Source of the DNA: Mesorhizobium amorphae CCNWGS0123
GTDB taxonomy: Bacteria > Pseudomonadota > Alphaproteobacteria > Rhizobiales > Rhizobiaceae
DNA length: 64,000 nt
Reading direction: 5' to 3'
NCBI RefSeq assembly: GCF_001686985.1
Contig: NZ_CP015318.1
Coordinates: 3,656,001-3,720,000, forward strand
Positions 19,918 through 29,552 of this stretch are shown here, piece after piece; position 1 is the stretch's first letter; each line of letters starts with the position of its first letter. A program made the translations under genes and the position numbers. The notes under the pieces are model-generated. The model searched no databases. It had not been told where the DNA came from and saw only the letters and a program-made list of their open reading frames with translations.

Positions 19918-21134
19918 CGGCCGCGGCTGTCGTCGCCGAGGCAAGCAGGGAAGCACGCCGCACGGCATTCATCCTTGCCGCCGCGCAGGCGATCATCGGT
20001 TCGGCCGCACCTATCGCCATTTCCGTGGGCGGGCTGGCCGGCCAATACCTGCTCGCCGCCGACAAGTCGCTGGCGACGGCGCCGATCACCGGCTTCAATG
20101 TCGGTGTGGCGCTCGGCGCACTGCCGGCTGCCGCAATCATTCGCAGCCTCGGCCAGCGCGGCGGTTTCATGACCGGCACTATCATCACCGCGCTCGGCGG
20201 GCTGGTCGCTACGCTGGCGCTCTTCCATCCGAACTTTTGGCTGTTCGCCTTCGGCCTGGCGGTGCTCGGGATCGGTGGTGCTTTCGTCCAGCAGTTTCGC
20301 TTCGCCGCCGCCGACAACGCACCTTCGGAATTCAAGGCGCGCGCCATTTCCTTCGTGCTGGCCGGCGGCATCGTCACCGCCATACTCGGGCCGCAGATCG
20401 TCATCTTCACCCGCGAACTGTTCGCGCCCGTGATGTTTGCCGGCTCGTTCGCGTCCATCCTCGTGCTGTCGGCTGTCGGCGCCATCATCCTCTCGTTCCT
20501 GCGCATTCCGTCCCGGGCTGCCGGCAAGGCGGAGATCGCCGACAGCGATGCGCGGCCGCTGTCCGAGATTGTCACCCGGCCGCGTTTCGTCGCGGCGCTC
20601 TTCTGCGCTGTCGGCAGCTACGCGCTGATGAGTTTCGTCATGACCGGCGCGCCACTCGCCATGGTCGGCTGCGGCCTGTCGACCGACGATGCGATGCTCG
20701 GCATTTCCTGGCATGTCATGGCGATGTTCGCGCCGAGCTTCTTCACCGGCTCGCTGATCCACCGCTTCGGCGCCGAACGCATCGTTGCAGCCGGCCTGAT
20801 CCTGCTCGTCGCTTGCGCCGTGGTGGCTCTGTCGGGACTGGCGCTATGGCAGTTCTGGACGGCGCTGATCCTGCTCGGCCTTGGCTGGAATTTTGGCTTC
20901 ATCGGCGCCACGGCCATGGTCGCCGACAGTTACCGGCCATCGGAAAAGGGCAAGGTGCAGGGCTTTCACGACTTCGTCCTGTTCGGCTCCGTCGCCTTCG
21001 CCTCGCTGATGTCGGGCGCGGTCTACAACGCCTGGGGCTGGGAGATGCTGAACTGGATCGTCTTCCCGGTTACCGCGCTCTGCTTCGTGGCGCTGGGCGC
21101 GCTGAAGATGACGAGCTTGCGCCCGGCCACCTGA
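19914..21134 (+). CDS. Major facilitator superfamily transporter
   Basis: A 406-aa inner-membrane protein with about twelve helices. It starts with GTG inside the last codons of nusB (GTGA). The Gly-rich N-terminal helices ([21 protein letters not shown]) and the sequence [26 protein letters not shown], which contains the loop 2-3 signature, place it in the MFS. The substrate is not evident. Its fixed position behind nusB in related genomes suggests a conserved but uncharacterised role rather than antibiotic efflux. Confidence 0.85.
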   Translation: MTAAAVVAEASREARRTAFILAAAQAIIGSAAPIAISVGGLAGQYLLAADKSLATAPITGFNVGVALGALPAAAIIRSLGQRGGFMTGTIITALGGLVATLALFHPNFWLFAFGLAVLGIGGAFVQQFRFAAADNAPSEFKARAISFVLAGGIVTAILGPQIVIFTRELFAPVMFAGSFASILVLSAVGAIILSFLRIPSRAAGKAEIADSDARPLSEIVTRPRFVAALFCAVGSYALMSFVMTGAPLAMVGCGLSTDDAMLGISWHVMAMFAPSFFTGSLIHRFGAERIVAAGLILLVACAVVALSGLALWQFWTALILLGLGWNFGFIGATAMVADSYRPSEKGKVQGFHDFVLFGSVAFASLMSGAVYNAWGWEMLNWIVFPVTALCFVALGALKMTSLRPAT

Positions 21135-21291
21135 CACCACCTTGTCTGCATGGGCGGCGTCGGATTGGGCCAGCCCGCACAAAATTATTGCGTGCATCCC
21201 TCTTGTTATGAAACCGTGTGCCCCGACGGGGCGTTGAAGCCATGCTCTTATGCGGCAACCGTAATCCGGTTCACAGCAAGGGATTCCCATC

Positions 21292-22203
21292 ATGTTTTCA
21301 ATCAAGCTTCTGGCCGGCGCCGCGCTTGCACTCGGCATCACTGCAGCCTCGGCGAATGCCCAGGTGGTCGTGTCGTCGAAGATCGACACCGAAGGCGGCG
21401 TGCTCGGCAACATCATCCAGCTCGTGCTGAACGCCAACAACATCAAGACCACCGACCGCATCCAGCTCGGCGGCACGCCGGTGGTGCGCAAGGCGATCAG
21501 CGCCGGCGAGATCGACATCTATCCGGAATACACCGGCAACGCCGCCTTCTTCTTCGAGAAGGCCGACGATCCGGTGTGGAAGGACGCCGCCAAGGCTTAT
21601 GAGACCGCCAAGAAGCTTGACTATGACGCCAACAAGATCGTCTGGCTGTCGCCGTCGCCAGCCAACAACACCTGGGCGATCGCGCTGCGCAAGGAAGTCG
21701 CCGACGAGAACAAGCTGGCGACGCTCTCCGACTTCGGCAAATACGTCGCCGGCGGCGGCAAGGTGGTGCTCGCGGCTTCGGCAGAGTTCGTCAATTCGGC
21801 GGCCGCACTGCCGGCCTTCCAGACCACTTATGGCTTCACTCTGAAACCCGACCAACTGATCACGCTCTCCGGTGGCGACACCGCTGCGACCATTGCGGCG
21901 GCGGCCAACCAGACCAATGGCGCCAATGCCGCCATGGTCTACGGCACCGACGGCGGCATCGCGCCCTCCGGTCTTGTCGTGCTCGACGACGACAAGGCCG
22001 TGCAACCCGTCTACCAGCCGGCGCCGATCATCCGCGAGGCGGTGCTGAAGGAGCATCCCGAGATCGAGACGTTGTTGAAGCCGGTCTTCGCCAAACTCGA
22101 TTTGGTCACGCTGCAGGAACTCAACGGCCGCGTGCAGGTTGGCGGCGAGCCGGTCAAGGGGGTGGCGGAGGACTTTTTGAAGAAGAACGGCTTCCTCAAG
22201 TGA
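21292..22203 (+). CDS. Osmoprotectant ABC transporter, substrate-binding protein (OsmF/YehZ-like)
   Basis: Periplasmic binding protein, 303 aa. The signal MFSIKLLAGAALALGITAAS ends at ANAQ near residue 24. The body VVSSKIDTEGGVLGNIIQLVL, GEIDIYPEYTGN and TLSGGDTAATIAAA is the OpuAC fold of glycine betaine/choline-type carriers. The YPEYTGN segment contributes the aromatic box. It heads a four-gene operon with two permeases and an ATPase. Ligand identity (glycine betaine, choline or another) is not decidable here. Confidence 0.9.
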   Translation: MFSIKLLAGAALALGITAASANAQVVVSSKIDTEGGVLGNIIQLVLNANNIKTTDRIQLGGTPVVRKAISAGEIDIYPEYTGNAAFFFEKADDPVWKDAAKAYETAKKLDYDANKIVWLSPSPANNTWAIALRKEVADENKLATLSDFGKYVAGGGKVVLAASAEFVNSAAALPAFQTTYGFTLKPDQLITLSGGDTAATIAAAANQTNGANAAMVYGTDGGIAPSGLVVLDDDKAVQPVYQPAPIIREAVLKEHPEIETLLKPVFAKLDLVTLQELNGRVQVGGEPVKGVAEDFLKKNGFLK

Positions 22204-22246
22204 GGCGATTGCGGCGCGCCCTATCGGCGGAGCGCCGTATCGACTG

Positions 22247-23422
22247 ATGGGAGAGGGCGTGCGCATCCGGTTCGACAAGCTCGGCGTGGTCATCGCCGCG
22301 ATTGCTGCCTATGCGGCGTTCCTCGCCCCTTTCGCCACCTTCCGCGCCAACCGCATCGTGCCCGGCGAGGCGCGCTCCATACTTGAAGCGCTGCCGGCAA
22401 CGACCGGGCCGCTGCTGCTGGCGATCGTTGTCGCCGGCGCGCTCATTGCCTTGCTGAAAACCCCACTTGTCCTGCGCCTCGCCGCCAGCGTGGTGGCGCT
22501 TGCTGCCCTTGCCACACTGATCGGCGTTGCCGGCAGCTTTCTCACCCCGGCGGGCAACACCTTCGCCCGCATCTCTCCGGCCTCCGGCTTCTGGCTGCTG
22601 ATCTTCGCCTTTACGCTCCTGCTGGCCGACGTGCTGACAAGGCTGAACCTGTCCCCCTGGGCGCGCGTCGGGGTGCTGGTCGTCGCGGCTCTGGCTATCG
22701 GCCTGCTGTTGATATCGGGGCAATGGAACAGCCTGTCGATCCTCAAGGAATATGCCAACCGTGCCGACAGTTTCTGGGCCGAAGGCTCCAAGCACGTCAC
22801 GCTGGCGCTGGGCTCATTGGTGGCCGCTGTGGTCGTCGGCCTGCCGCTCGGCATTCTCTGCCACCGCGTCGAAAAATTGCGGGCAGGGGCGCTCAACGTG
22901 CTGAACATCATCCAGACCATCCCCTCGATCGCGTTGTTCGGCCTCTTGATCGCGCCGCTCGGCTGGGTCGCCGCCCACGTGCCGGGTGCTGCCGCGCTCG
23001 GCATTCGCGGCATCGGCACAGCACCCGCCTTCGTCGCGCTGTTCCTCTATTCGCTGCTGCCGGTGGTCGCCAACACCGTGGTCGGCCTCGCCGGCGTGCC
23101 GCGTGCCGCCAACGACGCCGCGCGCGGCATGGGGATGACCGACCGCCAGCGCCTGTTCGGCGTCGAGTTTCCGCTCGCCTTCCCGGTCATCCTCACCGGC
23201 ATTCGCATCGTGCTGGTCCAGAACATCGGCCTTGCCACCATCGCCGCGCTGATCGGCGGCGGCGGCTTCGGCGTATTCGTCTTCCAGGGTGTCGGCCAGA
23301 CGGCGATGGACCTGGTGCTGCTCGGCGCGGTGCCAACGGTTGCGCTGGCCTTTGCCGCGGCCATCATCCTCGACGCAGTGATCGAAATGACCGCCACCAA
23401 GCGCAGGGTTGAAACGGCATGA
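22247..23422 (+). CDS. Osmoprotectant ABC transporter permease (YehY-like)
   Basis: A 391-aa inner-membrane permease. Five N-terminal hydrophobic helices (to about residue 165) precede the usual BPD_transp_1 core, as in YehY-type proteins that are longer than OpuCB. The EAA coupling loop is PRAANDAARGMGMTDRQRLFGVEFP. It is 43 bp after the binding protein and overlaps the ATPase gene by 4 bp (ATGA). Confidence 0.9.
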   Translation: MGEGVRIRFDKLGVVIAAIAAYAAFLAPFATFRANRIVPGEARSILEALPATTGPLLLAIVVAGALIALLKTPLVLRLAASVVALAALATLIGVAGSFLTPAGNTFARISPASGFWLLIFAFTLLLADVLTRLNLSPWARVGVLVVAALAIGLLLISGQWNSLSILKEYANRADSFWAEGSKHVTLALGSLVAAVVVGLPLGILCHRVEKLRAGALNVLNIIQTIPSIALFGLLIAPLGWVAAHVPGAAALGIRGIGTAPAFVALFLYSLLPVVANTVVGLAGVPRAANDAARGMGMTDRQRLFGVEFPLAFPVILTGIRIVLVQNIGLATIAALIGGGGFGVFVFQGVGQTAMDLVLLGAVPTVALAFAAAIILDAVIEMTATKRRVETA

Positions 23423-24357
23423 TCGAGATCGAAGGCATTACCAAGCGCTATGACGCAACGACCGTCGTCGACGACGTGTCGATGGTGATCGAGCCGCGCA
23501 CCATTGCTGTCATCGTCGGCACCTCCGGGTCCGGCAAGACGACGCTTTTGCGCATGATCAACCGGCTGGTCGAGCCGACCGCGGGCATCATCAGGCTCGA
23601 CGGCAACGACAACCGTTCGCAGCCGGACTATGAGCTGCGCCGCAGCATTGGCTATGCCATTCAGGGTCACGGCCTGTTTCCGCACCGCACCGTGGCACAG
23701 AACATTGCCACCGTGCCGGTGCTGCTCGGCTGGGACAAGGCCCGCATCAAGGCGCGCGTCGATGAATTGATGACGCTCTACCAGCTTGATCCCGAGGCCT
23801 ACGGGCCGCGCTATCCGCACGAACTCTCCGGCGGCCAGCAGCAGCGCGTCGGCGTCGCCCGCGCGCTCGCCGCCGAGCCCAACGTGTTGTTGATGGACGA
23901 GCCGTTCGGCGCGCTCGACCCGATCATCCGCACCAAGGCGCAGGAGGATCTGCTGGCGATCCAGAAGCGCTTCGGCACCACCATCATCCTCGTCACCCAT
24001 GACATGGAAGAGGCCGTGCGGATGGGCGACAAGATCGCTGTCATGGATGCCGGCAAGCTGGTGCAATACGCCAAGCCGGCCGAGATCCTGGCGAAACCGG
24101 CAAGCGACTTCGTCGAGACCCTCGTCGGCGCCAGCGAAAAACCATTCCGGCTGCTGTCGCTCGGCCGCGTCAGCGACGCGGTGGAGAAGGGGACCGCCGA
24201 AGGCGAGGCGATCCCCGGCGATGCCAGCCAGCGCGACGCGCTGGCTGAGCTGCTCTGGTCCGGCCGCTCGGCGCTGCCGGTCAAGGGCGAAGACGGCAAG
24301 CCGCTCGGCCGCGTCACTGTGGACGGGCTGGTCAAACGCGCGGCGAGGCCGGCATGA
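23419..24357 (+). CDS. Osmoprotectant ABC transporter ATP-binding protein
   Basis: A 312-aa ATPase of the ProV/OpuCA type. Walker A is VGTSGSGKTTLLRMI near residue 34, the signature is LSGGQQQRVGVARALA, and Walker B is VLLMDEPFGALDP followed by the H-loop LVTHDMEEA. The C-terminal part (about 230-312) is a CBS-like region (SGRSALPVKGEDGKPLGRV) that in relatives senses ionic strength; only one CBS repeat is obvious. It overlaps both flanking permease genes. Confidence 0.93.
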   Translation: MIEIEGITKRYDATTVVDDVSMVIEPRTIAVIVGTSGSGKTTLLRMINRLVEPTAGIIRLDGNDNRSQPDYELRRSIGYAIQGHGLFPHRTVAQNIATVPVLLGWDKARIKARVDELMTLYQLDPEAYGPRYPHELSGGQQQRVGVARALAAEPNVLLMDEPFGALDPIIRTKAQEDLLAIQKRFGTTIILVTHDMEEAVRMGDKIAVMDAGKLVQYAKPAEILAKPASDFVETLVGASEKPFRLLSLGRVSDAVEKGTAEGEAIPGDASQRDALAELLWSGRSALPVKGEDGKPLGRVTVDGLVKRAARPA

Positions 24358-25103
24358 AAGCCTGGCTGCCCTCGCTGCTCAGGCTTTTGCTGGTGGTGCT
24401 GCTCGTCGCCTTCGTCACCAATCCCGGCTGGTTCCAGCCGCTTCTGAAGCCACTGACCGAGAACGGCGCGCCGGCGATCTACAATCAGGGCAGCCTGCTG
24501 ACGTTGACGTTCCTGCATCTGAGGACCGTGCTGATTGCTACCGTGGCCGCGACCATCGTCGCCGTGGCGCTCGCCATCCTCGTCACCAGGCCGGCCGGCG
24601 CCGAGTTCCTGCCGCTGTCGCGCAGCCTGGTCAATATCGGCCAGACCTTTCCGCCGGTGGCGGTGCTGGCGCTGGCCGTGCCCGCCGTCGGCTTCGGCGA
24701 GAAGCCGACGCTGATCGCGCTGTTTCTCTATGGCCTCTTGCCGATCTTCGAGAACGCGCTGACTGGCCTGACAACGCTGCCGGCCAATGTCATGGAGGCG
24801 GCGCGCGGCGCCGGCATGACCGGTTGGCAAAGGCTTTTGAAGGTCGAATTGCCGCTGAGCGCCCCGATCATCCTCGGCGGCATAAGGCTGTCGGTGGTCA
24901 TCAGCCTCGCCACCGCCACCATCGGCTCGACGGTGGCGGCCAAGACGCTGGGCGAGGTGATCATCGCCGGCCTGCTGTCGAACAACCTCGCCTTCGTCCT
25001 GCAGGGCGGCCTGATCGTCGCCGCCCTTGCGGTGCTGATCTATGACGGGCTCTCGGCCATCGAGCGCTACACGGCGCGCCGCATGGGGCAGGAGACGGCG
25101 TAG
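24354..25103 (+). CDS. Osmoprotectant ABC transporter permease (YehW-like)
   Basis: A 249-aa permease with about six helices and the coupling loop PANVMEAARGAGMTGWQRLLKVELPLS. It is the second membrane subunit of the importer and ends the operon, overlapping the ATPase stop by 4 bp. Gene order here (binding protein, permease, ATPase, permease) is the reverse listing of E. coli yehWXYZ. Confidence 0.9.
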   Translation: MKAWLPSLLRLLLVVLLVAFVTNPGWFQPLLKPLTENGAPAIYNQGSLLTLTFLHLRTVLIATVAATIVAVALAILVTRPAGAEFLPLSRSLVNIGQTFPPVAVLALAVPAVGFGEKPTLIALFLYGLLPIFENALTGLTTLPANVMEAARGAGMTGWQRLLKVELPLSAPIILGGIRLSVVISLATATIGSTVAAKTLGEVIIAGLLSNNLAFVLQGGLIVAALAVLIYDGLSAIERYTARRMGQETA

Positions 25104-25206
25104 CATGACCTGCCAGTCAGTAATCTCCGTTCAACTTCAACTCCTGAACGTCATTTCAATCGATCTAATTCGACGACGGCACCAATAAGTGCGCCGCCCC
25201 CTGCGC

Positions 25207-25220
25207 CTTTCGGCCGAAAG
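25207..25220. repeat. 14-bp palindrome upstream of the hppA promoter
   Basis: CTTTCGGCCGAAAG is a perfect palindrome 24 bp before the likely -35 box of hppA. Role unknown; a regulator site is possible. Confidence 0.35.
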
Positions 25221-25243
25221 CCGGGCAAAAACCGAACAATATC

Positions 25244-25272
25244 TTGACGTTCCGAGCCCTGTTTCGCATACA
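25244..25272 (+). promoter_or_regulatory. Probable sigma-70 promoter of hppA
   Basis: TTGACG at 25244-25249 and CATACA at 25267-25272 are separated by 17 bp, leaving a leader of about 95 nt before the hppA ATG. Confidence 0.5.
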
Positions 25273-25372
25273 CCGCTGCGAAGGGACGGAATCCGCCTCG
25301 CGGAATGCCGCTCCCCGTCTCAACGGCCCAGGGAGGGGTTCTTTTGGGCCATCAATCGAGGAAAATTCGGCA

Positions 25373-27514
25373 ATGACCATCATTTCCGCCGTCATCGCCT
25401 GCGGCCTGCTTTCAGTCCTTTACGCAATCTGGGCGACCCGATCGGTCCTCGCGTCCGATCAGGGCAATGCACGCATGCAGGAAATCTCCGCGGCCATCCG
25501 CGAAGGTGCGCAGGCCTATCTGGCGCGCCAGTACACCACCATCGCCGTCGTCGGCGTCGTCGTCCTGCTGCTTGCCTGGTGGCTGCTGTCGATCACCGCC
25601 GCGATCGGCTTCCTGATCGGTGCCGTGCTTTCGGGCGCCGCCGGCTTCATCGGCATGCACGTCTCGGTGCGCGCCAATGTGCGCACCGCGCAGGCGGCGT
25701 CGAACAGCCTGGCTGCCGGCCTCGACATCGCCTTCAAGTCGGGCGCCATCACCGGCATGCTGGTCGCGGGCCTGGCGCTGCTCGGCGTCTCGATCTACTA
25801 CCTCATCCTGACCCATTTCATGGGCCTCCAGCCCAATGACCGCATCGTCATCGACTCGCTGGTCTCGCTCGGCTTCGGCGCCTCGCTGATCTCGATCTTC
25901 GCCCGTCTCGGCGGCGGTATCTTCACCAAGGGCGCCGACGTCGGCGGCGATCTCGTCGGCAAGGTCGAAGCCGGCATTCCCGAAGACGATCCGCGCAACC
26001 CGGCCACCATCGCCGACAATGTCGGCGACAATGTCGGCGACTGCGCCGGCATGGCCGCCGACCTGTTCGAGACCTATGCGGTGACCGTCGTCGCCACCAT
26101 GGTTCTCGCCGCCATCTTCTTCGGCGGCACTCCCGTTCTCGGCGCCGCCATGCTCTATCCGCTGGCCATCTGCGGCGCCTGCATCCTGACCTCGATCGTC
26201 GGCACCTTCTTCGTCAAGCTCGGTTCCAACGGCTCGATCATGGGCGCGCTTTACAAAGGCCTGATCGTCACCGGCCTGCTGTCCATCGTCGGCCTCGGCG
26301 CCGCCACTTCGGCGACCTTCGGCTGGGGCGAGATCGGCACGGTTGCCGGCATGGTCATTACCGGCAAGAACCTGTTCATCTGCGGCCTGATCGGCCTTCT
26401 GGTGACCGGCCTTATCGTGGTGATCACCGAATACTACACCGGCACCAACAAGCGCCCGGTCAACTCGATCGCCCAGGCTTCGGTGACCGGCCACGGCACC
26501 AACGTGATCCAGGGCCTTGCGGTATCGCTGGAATCGACCGCACTTCCGGCGATCGTCATCGTCGGCGGCATCATCTCGACCTATCAGCTCGCCGGCCTGT
26601 TCGGCACGGCGATCGCCGTCACCACCATGCTCGGCCTTGCCGGCATGATCGTCGCGCTCGACGCCTTCGGCCCGGTCACAGACAATGCCGGCGGCATTGC
26701 CGAAATGGCCGGCCTGCCCAAGGAAGTGCGCCACTCCACCGATGCGCTCGACGCGGTCGGCAACACCACCAAGGCGGTGACCAAGGGCTACGCCATCGGT
26801 TCGGCCGGCCTCGGCGCGCTGGTGCTGTTTGCGGCCTATTCGAACGACCTGAAGTTCTTTGCCGCCAATGGCGACAAATATCCTTACTTCCAGGGCATGG
26901 GCGAGATCTCCTTCGACCTGTCCAACCCTTACGTCGTCGCCGGCCTGATCTTCGGCGGCCTGATCCCGTATCTGTTCGGTGGCATCGCCATGACGGCTGT
27001 CGGCCGCGCGGCAGGCGCCATCGTCGAGGAGGTGCGCAAGCAGTTCCGCGAGGATCCGGGCATCATGGCCGGCACCTCGAAGCCGAACTATGCGCGCGCG
27101 GTCGACCTGCTGACCAAGGCGGCGATTCGCGAGATGATCATCCCCTCGCTGCTGCCGGTGCTGGCGCCGCTCGTCGTCTATTTCGGCGTGCTGCTGATTT
27201 CGGGTTCGAAGGCGTCCGCCTTTGCCGCCCTCGGCGCCTCGCTGCTTGGCGTCATCGTCAACGGCCTGTTCGTTGCCATCTCGATGACCTCCGGCGGCGG
27301 CGCCTGGGACAACGCGAAAAAATCGTTCGAGGACGGTTTTGTCGACAAGGATGGCGTCAAGCATCTGAAGGGCTCCGAGGCGCACAAGGCCTCGGTCACC
27401 GGCGACACGGTCGGCGATCCCTACAAGGACACCGCCGGCCCGGCGGTCAACCCGGCGATCAAGATCACCAACATTGTCGCCTTGCTGCTCTTGGCCGTGC
27501 TCGCGCACGGCTGA
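25373..27514 (+). CDS. hppA: K+-independent membrane-bound H+-translocating pyrophosphatase
   Basis: Hydrolyses pyrophosphate to pump protons, 713 aa with about sixteen helices. It starts at ATG 25373 after AGGAAA. Substrate-site segments are [48 protein letters not shown] (residues about 180-227) and [36 protein letters not shown] has Lys where K+-dependent enzymes carry Ala, which marks the K+-independent class. In rhizobia the protein is often in acidocalcisome-like or plasma membranes. It is a single gene with a strong terminator. Confidence 0.96.
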   Translation: MTIISAVIACGLLSVLYAIWATRSVLASDQGNARMQEISAAIREGAQAYLARQYTTIAVVGVVVLLLAWWLLSITAAIGFLIGAVLSGAAGFIGMHVSVRANVRTAQAASNSLAAGLDIAFKSGAITGMLVAGLALLGVSIYYLILTHFMGLQPNDRIVIDSLVSLGFGASLISIFARLGGGIFTKGADVGGDLVGKVEAGIPEDDPRNPATIADNVGDNVGDCAGMAADLFETYAVTVVATMVLAAIFFGGTPVLGAAMLYPLAICGACILTSIVGTFFVKLGSNGSIMGALYKGLIVTGLLSIVGLGAATSATFGWGEIGTVAGMVITGKNLFICGLIGLLVTGLIVVITEYYTGTNKRPVNSIAQASVTGHGTNVIQGLAVSLESTALPAIVIVGGIISTYQLAGLFGTAIAVTTMLGLAGMIVALDAFGPVTDNAGGIAEMAGLPKEVRHSTDALDAVGNTTKAVTKGYAIGSAGLGALVLFAAYSNDLKFFAANGDKYPYFQGMGEISFDLSNPYVVAGLIFGGLIPYLFGGIAMTAVGRAAGAIVEEVRKQFREDPGIMAGTSKPNYARAVDLLTKAAIREMIIPSLLPVLAPLVVYFGVLLISGSKASAFAALGASLLGVIVNGLFVAISMTSGGGAWDNAKKSFEDGFVDKDGVKHLKGSEAHKASVTGDTVGDPYKDTAGPAVNPAIKITNIVALLLLAVLAHG

Positions 27515-27540
27515 GCACGGAGCCATCGCTCGAAAACAAA

Positions 27541-27569
27541 ACCCGCGGGAGCGATCCCGCGGGTTTTTC
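27541..27569 (+). terminator. Terminator of hppA
   Basis: ACCCGCGGGA and TCCCGCGGGT form a 10-bp stem around GCGA, followed by TTTTC. Confidence 0.9.
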
Positions 27570-27591
27570 TTGCGACGAGCAATGCCTCGTC

Positions 27592-27625
27592 AAAACAAAA
27601 GCCCGCAGGATTGCTCCCGCGGGCT
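27592..27625 (-). terminator. Terminator of bamE, convergent with that of hppA
   Basis: The stem GCCCGCAGGA/TCCCGCGGGC (one mismatch) has, on the complement, a following TTTTGTTTT. It faces the hppA terminator 30 bp away, and the two stems share the CCCGCGGG core. Confidence 0.75.
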
Positions 27626-27686
27626 CTTGGCTGCCTGAGATGTTTGCTGCTTCAGGGAAGAAGCAAGAAAGGGAATGAAGGGCAGA

Positions 27687-28214
27687 TCAGGGCGTGCCGC
27701 CGCCGGGAATACCGGGCGCCAGCTTGCTGGCACCCTTGATGATCTGGCTGAGGAAGTTCTGGTCCTTGCCGCCTGTCGGCGTGGTGCGCGAGATGAAGTC
27801 GAACATCTTGCCGTCCTTCAGGCCGTAATTGGCGATCTGGGTGACGCGCCCGTCGGCGCCGAAATAGACAGCCAGCACTTTCTGGTCGACCAGGCGCGGC
27901 TTGTCGAAGGCGACGTAACGCTTACGTGTCTGCGAGATGTAGTAGAAGGCCTCGTTGTCGAAGGTGGCCGTCGTAGACGGTGTGCCGAGCGCCAGCATCA
28001 CCTGTTCGCGGCTGGAGCCGACCGGCACCGAATCGATCGCCTGCTGGTCGATCACATAACCTTGCGTCAGCGTCTCGCTGGGGTTGAGGTCACCGACCAT
28101 CTTGGACGTATTGCAGGCGGAAAGCGCTGCAGCCACCACCAGCAGCGAGACCATGCCGGCGGGTCTGGGCAAAAAAGACGACTTGAATTTCAGCGCGCGC
28201 AACAACAACTCCAT
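27687..28214 (-). CDS. bamE: Outer membrane protein assembly factor BamE (SmpA/OmlA)
   Basis: A lipoprotein of the beta-barrel assembly machine, 175 aa. The lipobox ALSAC puts the lipidated cysteine at residue 34. The SmpA/OmlA domain follows: QGYVIDQQAIDSVPVGSSREQVMLALGTPS, FYYISQTRKRY and LAVYFGADGRVTQIANYG. The start at 28214 gives a basic n-region before the hydrophobic stretch. The gene is divergent from the bc1 chaperone gene 103 bp away, the same arrangement as in other rhizobia. Confidence 0.93.
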   Translation of the reverse strand: MELLLRALKFKSSFLPRPAGMVSLLVVAAALSACNTSKMVGDLNPSETLTQGYVIDQQAIDSVPVGSSREQVMLALGTPSTTATFDNEAFYYISQTRKRYVAFDKPRLVDQKVLAVYFGADGRVTQIANYGLKDGKMFDFISRTTPTGGKDQNFLSQIIKGASKLAPGIPGGGTP

Positions 28215-28317
28215 TAGCTGGCCGCAACTTGCGCTGGGCGGCAAAACCGGTAAACCAGCTTGCCTGCCGATGCAACAAGGCCAATTCAAACAAACGGTCC
28301 CCGGGAGACCACCCTCA

Positions 28318-28860
28318 ATGTTCCAGCGCCTTTTTGGCCGCGAACGCCACGCCAACCGCGCCATCACCGAGGCGCTCTACGCACAAATCGTGGCAGCGGC
28401 GCGGCAAACCATATTTTATTCCGACTGGAATGTGCCGGACACGCCGCTCGGCCGTTTCGAGATGCTGTCGCTGCACATGTTCCTGTTCCAGCATCGGCTG
28501 CGCGGCGAGAGCGGTGCTGCGACCGAGCTTGCTCAGGTGCTGATCGACGAGTTCTTCCTCGATGTCGAGCATTCGCTGAGGGAACTGGGCATAGGCGATG
28601 TCGGGGTGCCCAAGCGCATGAAGAAGCTGGCAAAAATGTTCTACGGCCGCACTGCCGCCTATGACGATGCACTGGAGCGTGACGACCGCGAGGCACTCGC
28701 TGCCGCGCTTGCCCGCAATGTCCGGCCCGATGCCGACGCCTGGGCGCAGGCGCCGCTGCTGGCAGCCTATGTCGCCGACACTTCCAGACAGCTCGCGGCA
28801 CAGCCGGCCGGATCGATCGTTTCCGGCACGGTTGTGTTTCCCTTGGCCAAGCCAGCTTGA
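28318..28860 (+). CDS. Ubiquinol-cytochrome c chaperone family protein (CBP3-like)
   Basis: A 180-aa protein from the ATG at 28318. YSDWNVPDTPLGRFEMLSLHMFLFQHRLRG and FFLDVEHSLRELGIGDVGVPKRMKKLAKMFYGR are the core of the CBP3/UQCC family, which assists cytochrome b synthesis and bc1 complex assembly in mitochondria. The bacterial role is inferred from this. It precedes the DUF177 gene by 11 bp and probably shares its transcript. Confidence 0.88.
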   Translation: MFQRLFGRERHANRAITEALYAQIVAAARQTIFYSDWNVPDTPLGRFEMLSLHMFLFQHRLRGESGAATELAQVLIDEFFLDVEHSLRELGIGDVGVPKRMKKLAKMFYGRTAAYDDALERDDREALAAALARNVRPDADAWAQAPLLAAYVADTSRQLAAQPAGSIVSGTVVFPLAKPA

Positions 28861-28871
28861 AGGAGGGGAAG

Positions 28872-29420
28872 ATGAAACATGCCGATACCCAAAGCCCTGT
28901 ATCCTTTGTGGCCAACGTCGCCCGCTTGCCGCACAAGGGGCTGCCTGTAGTGATCGATGCCGACGACCGGCAGCGCGCCTCACTCGCCACCGAGCACGAA
29001 CTGCTGTCGGTCGAACGCTACCGCGCCGAGCTTCTGGTGGCACCATGGAAGCGGCACGGCGTCAAGGTCAGCGGCCGTGTCGAAGCCGACATCACCCAGG
29101 CCTGCATCGTCACTCTCGATCCGGTGGCGGCACATATCGACGAGCTGGTCGAGGCGCTGTTCCTGCCGGAGCAGTCCAAGCTCGGGCGGCAGGGTTTCGA
29201 AGGCGGTGGCGAGATCGTGCTGGATGCCGACGGGCCCGACAGCCCGGAGACTTTTTCCGGCGATACGATCGACGTCGGAGCGCTTGCCGAGCAGTTTTTC
29301 GGCCTGGCGATCGATCCCTATCCGCGCAAGGCGGGGGCATCGGTGGAGGTCGCCGGCGATATCGAGCCCGCCGAAAGCGAATTCCAGCAAAAGCTGCGGT
29401 CCCTGCTTGGAAAATCCTGA
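28872..29420 (+). CDS. DUF177 (YceD) family protein
   Basis: A 182-aa acidic protein starting after AGGAGGGG. The motif VKVSGRVEADITQACIVTLDPV, with the conserved single Cys, and the late DVGALAEQFFGLAIDPYPRK identify DUF177. In bacteria and plastids this family is linked to 23S rRNA accumulation. In many genomes it lies next to rpmF and plsX; here plsX follows after 132 bp and rpmF is absent. Confidence 0.87.
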   Translation: MKHADTQSPVSFVANVARLPHKGLPVVIDADDRQRASLATEHELLSVERYRAELLVAPWKRHGVKVSGRVEADITQACIVTLDPVAAHIDELVEALFLPEQSKLGRQGFEGGGEIVLDADGPDSPETFSGDTIDVGALAEQFFGLAIDPYPRKAGASVEVAGDIEPAESEFQQKLRSLLGKS

Positions 29421-29552
29421 AAGCGGACGAGATATTAGAAAAGCCGGTTGTGCGGCAGCCCAAAACCGCTATTTTCGCCGAACCTTCGCGAGCCCCCCGT
29501 ACCTTGGCAAGCCCTCAGTCGCAGGCCAGGCAAACCGTGAGATGAATACCGC

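Noticed and set aside
25412-27526. 704-codon open frame opposite hppA
   Set aside because: It is the mirror of hppA codon bias in GC-rich DNA; the translation is Asp/Gly/His/Arg-rich low-complexity and lacks any known domain, while the opposite strand is a clear pyrophosphatase.
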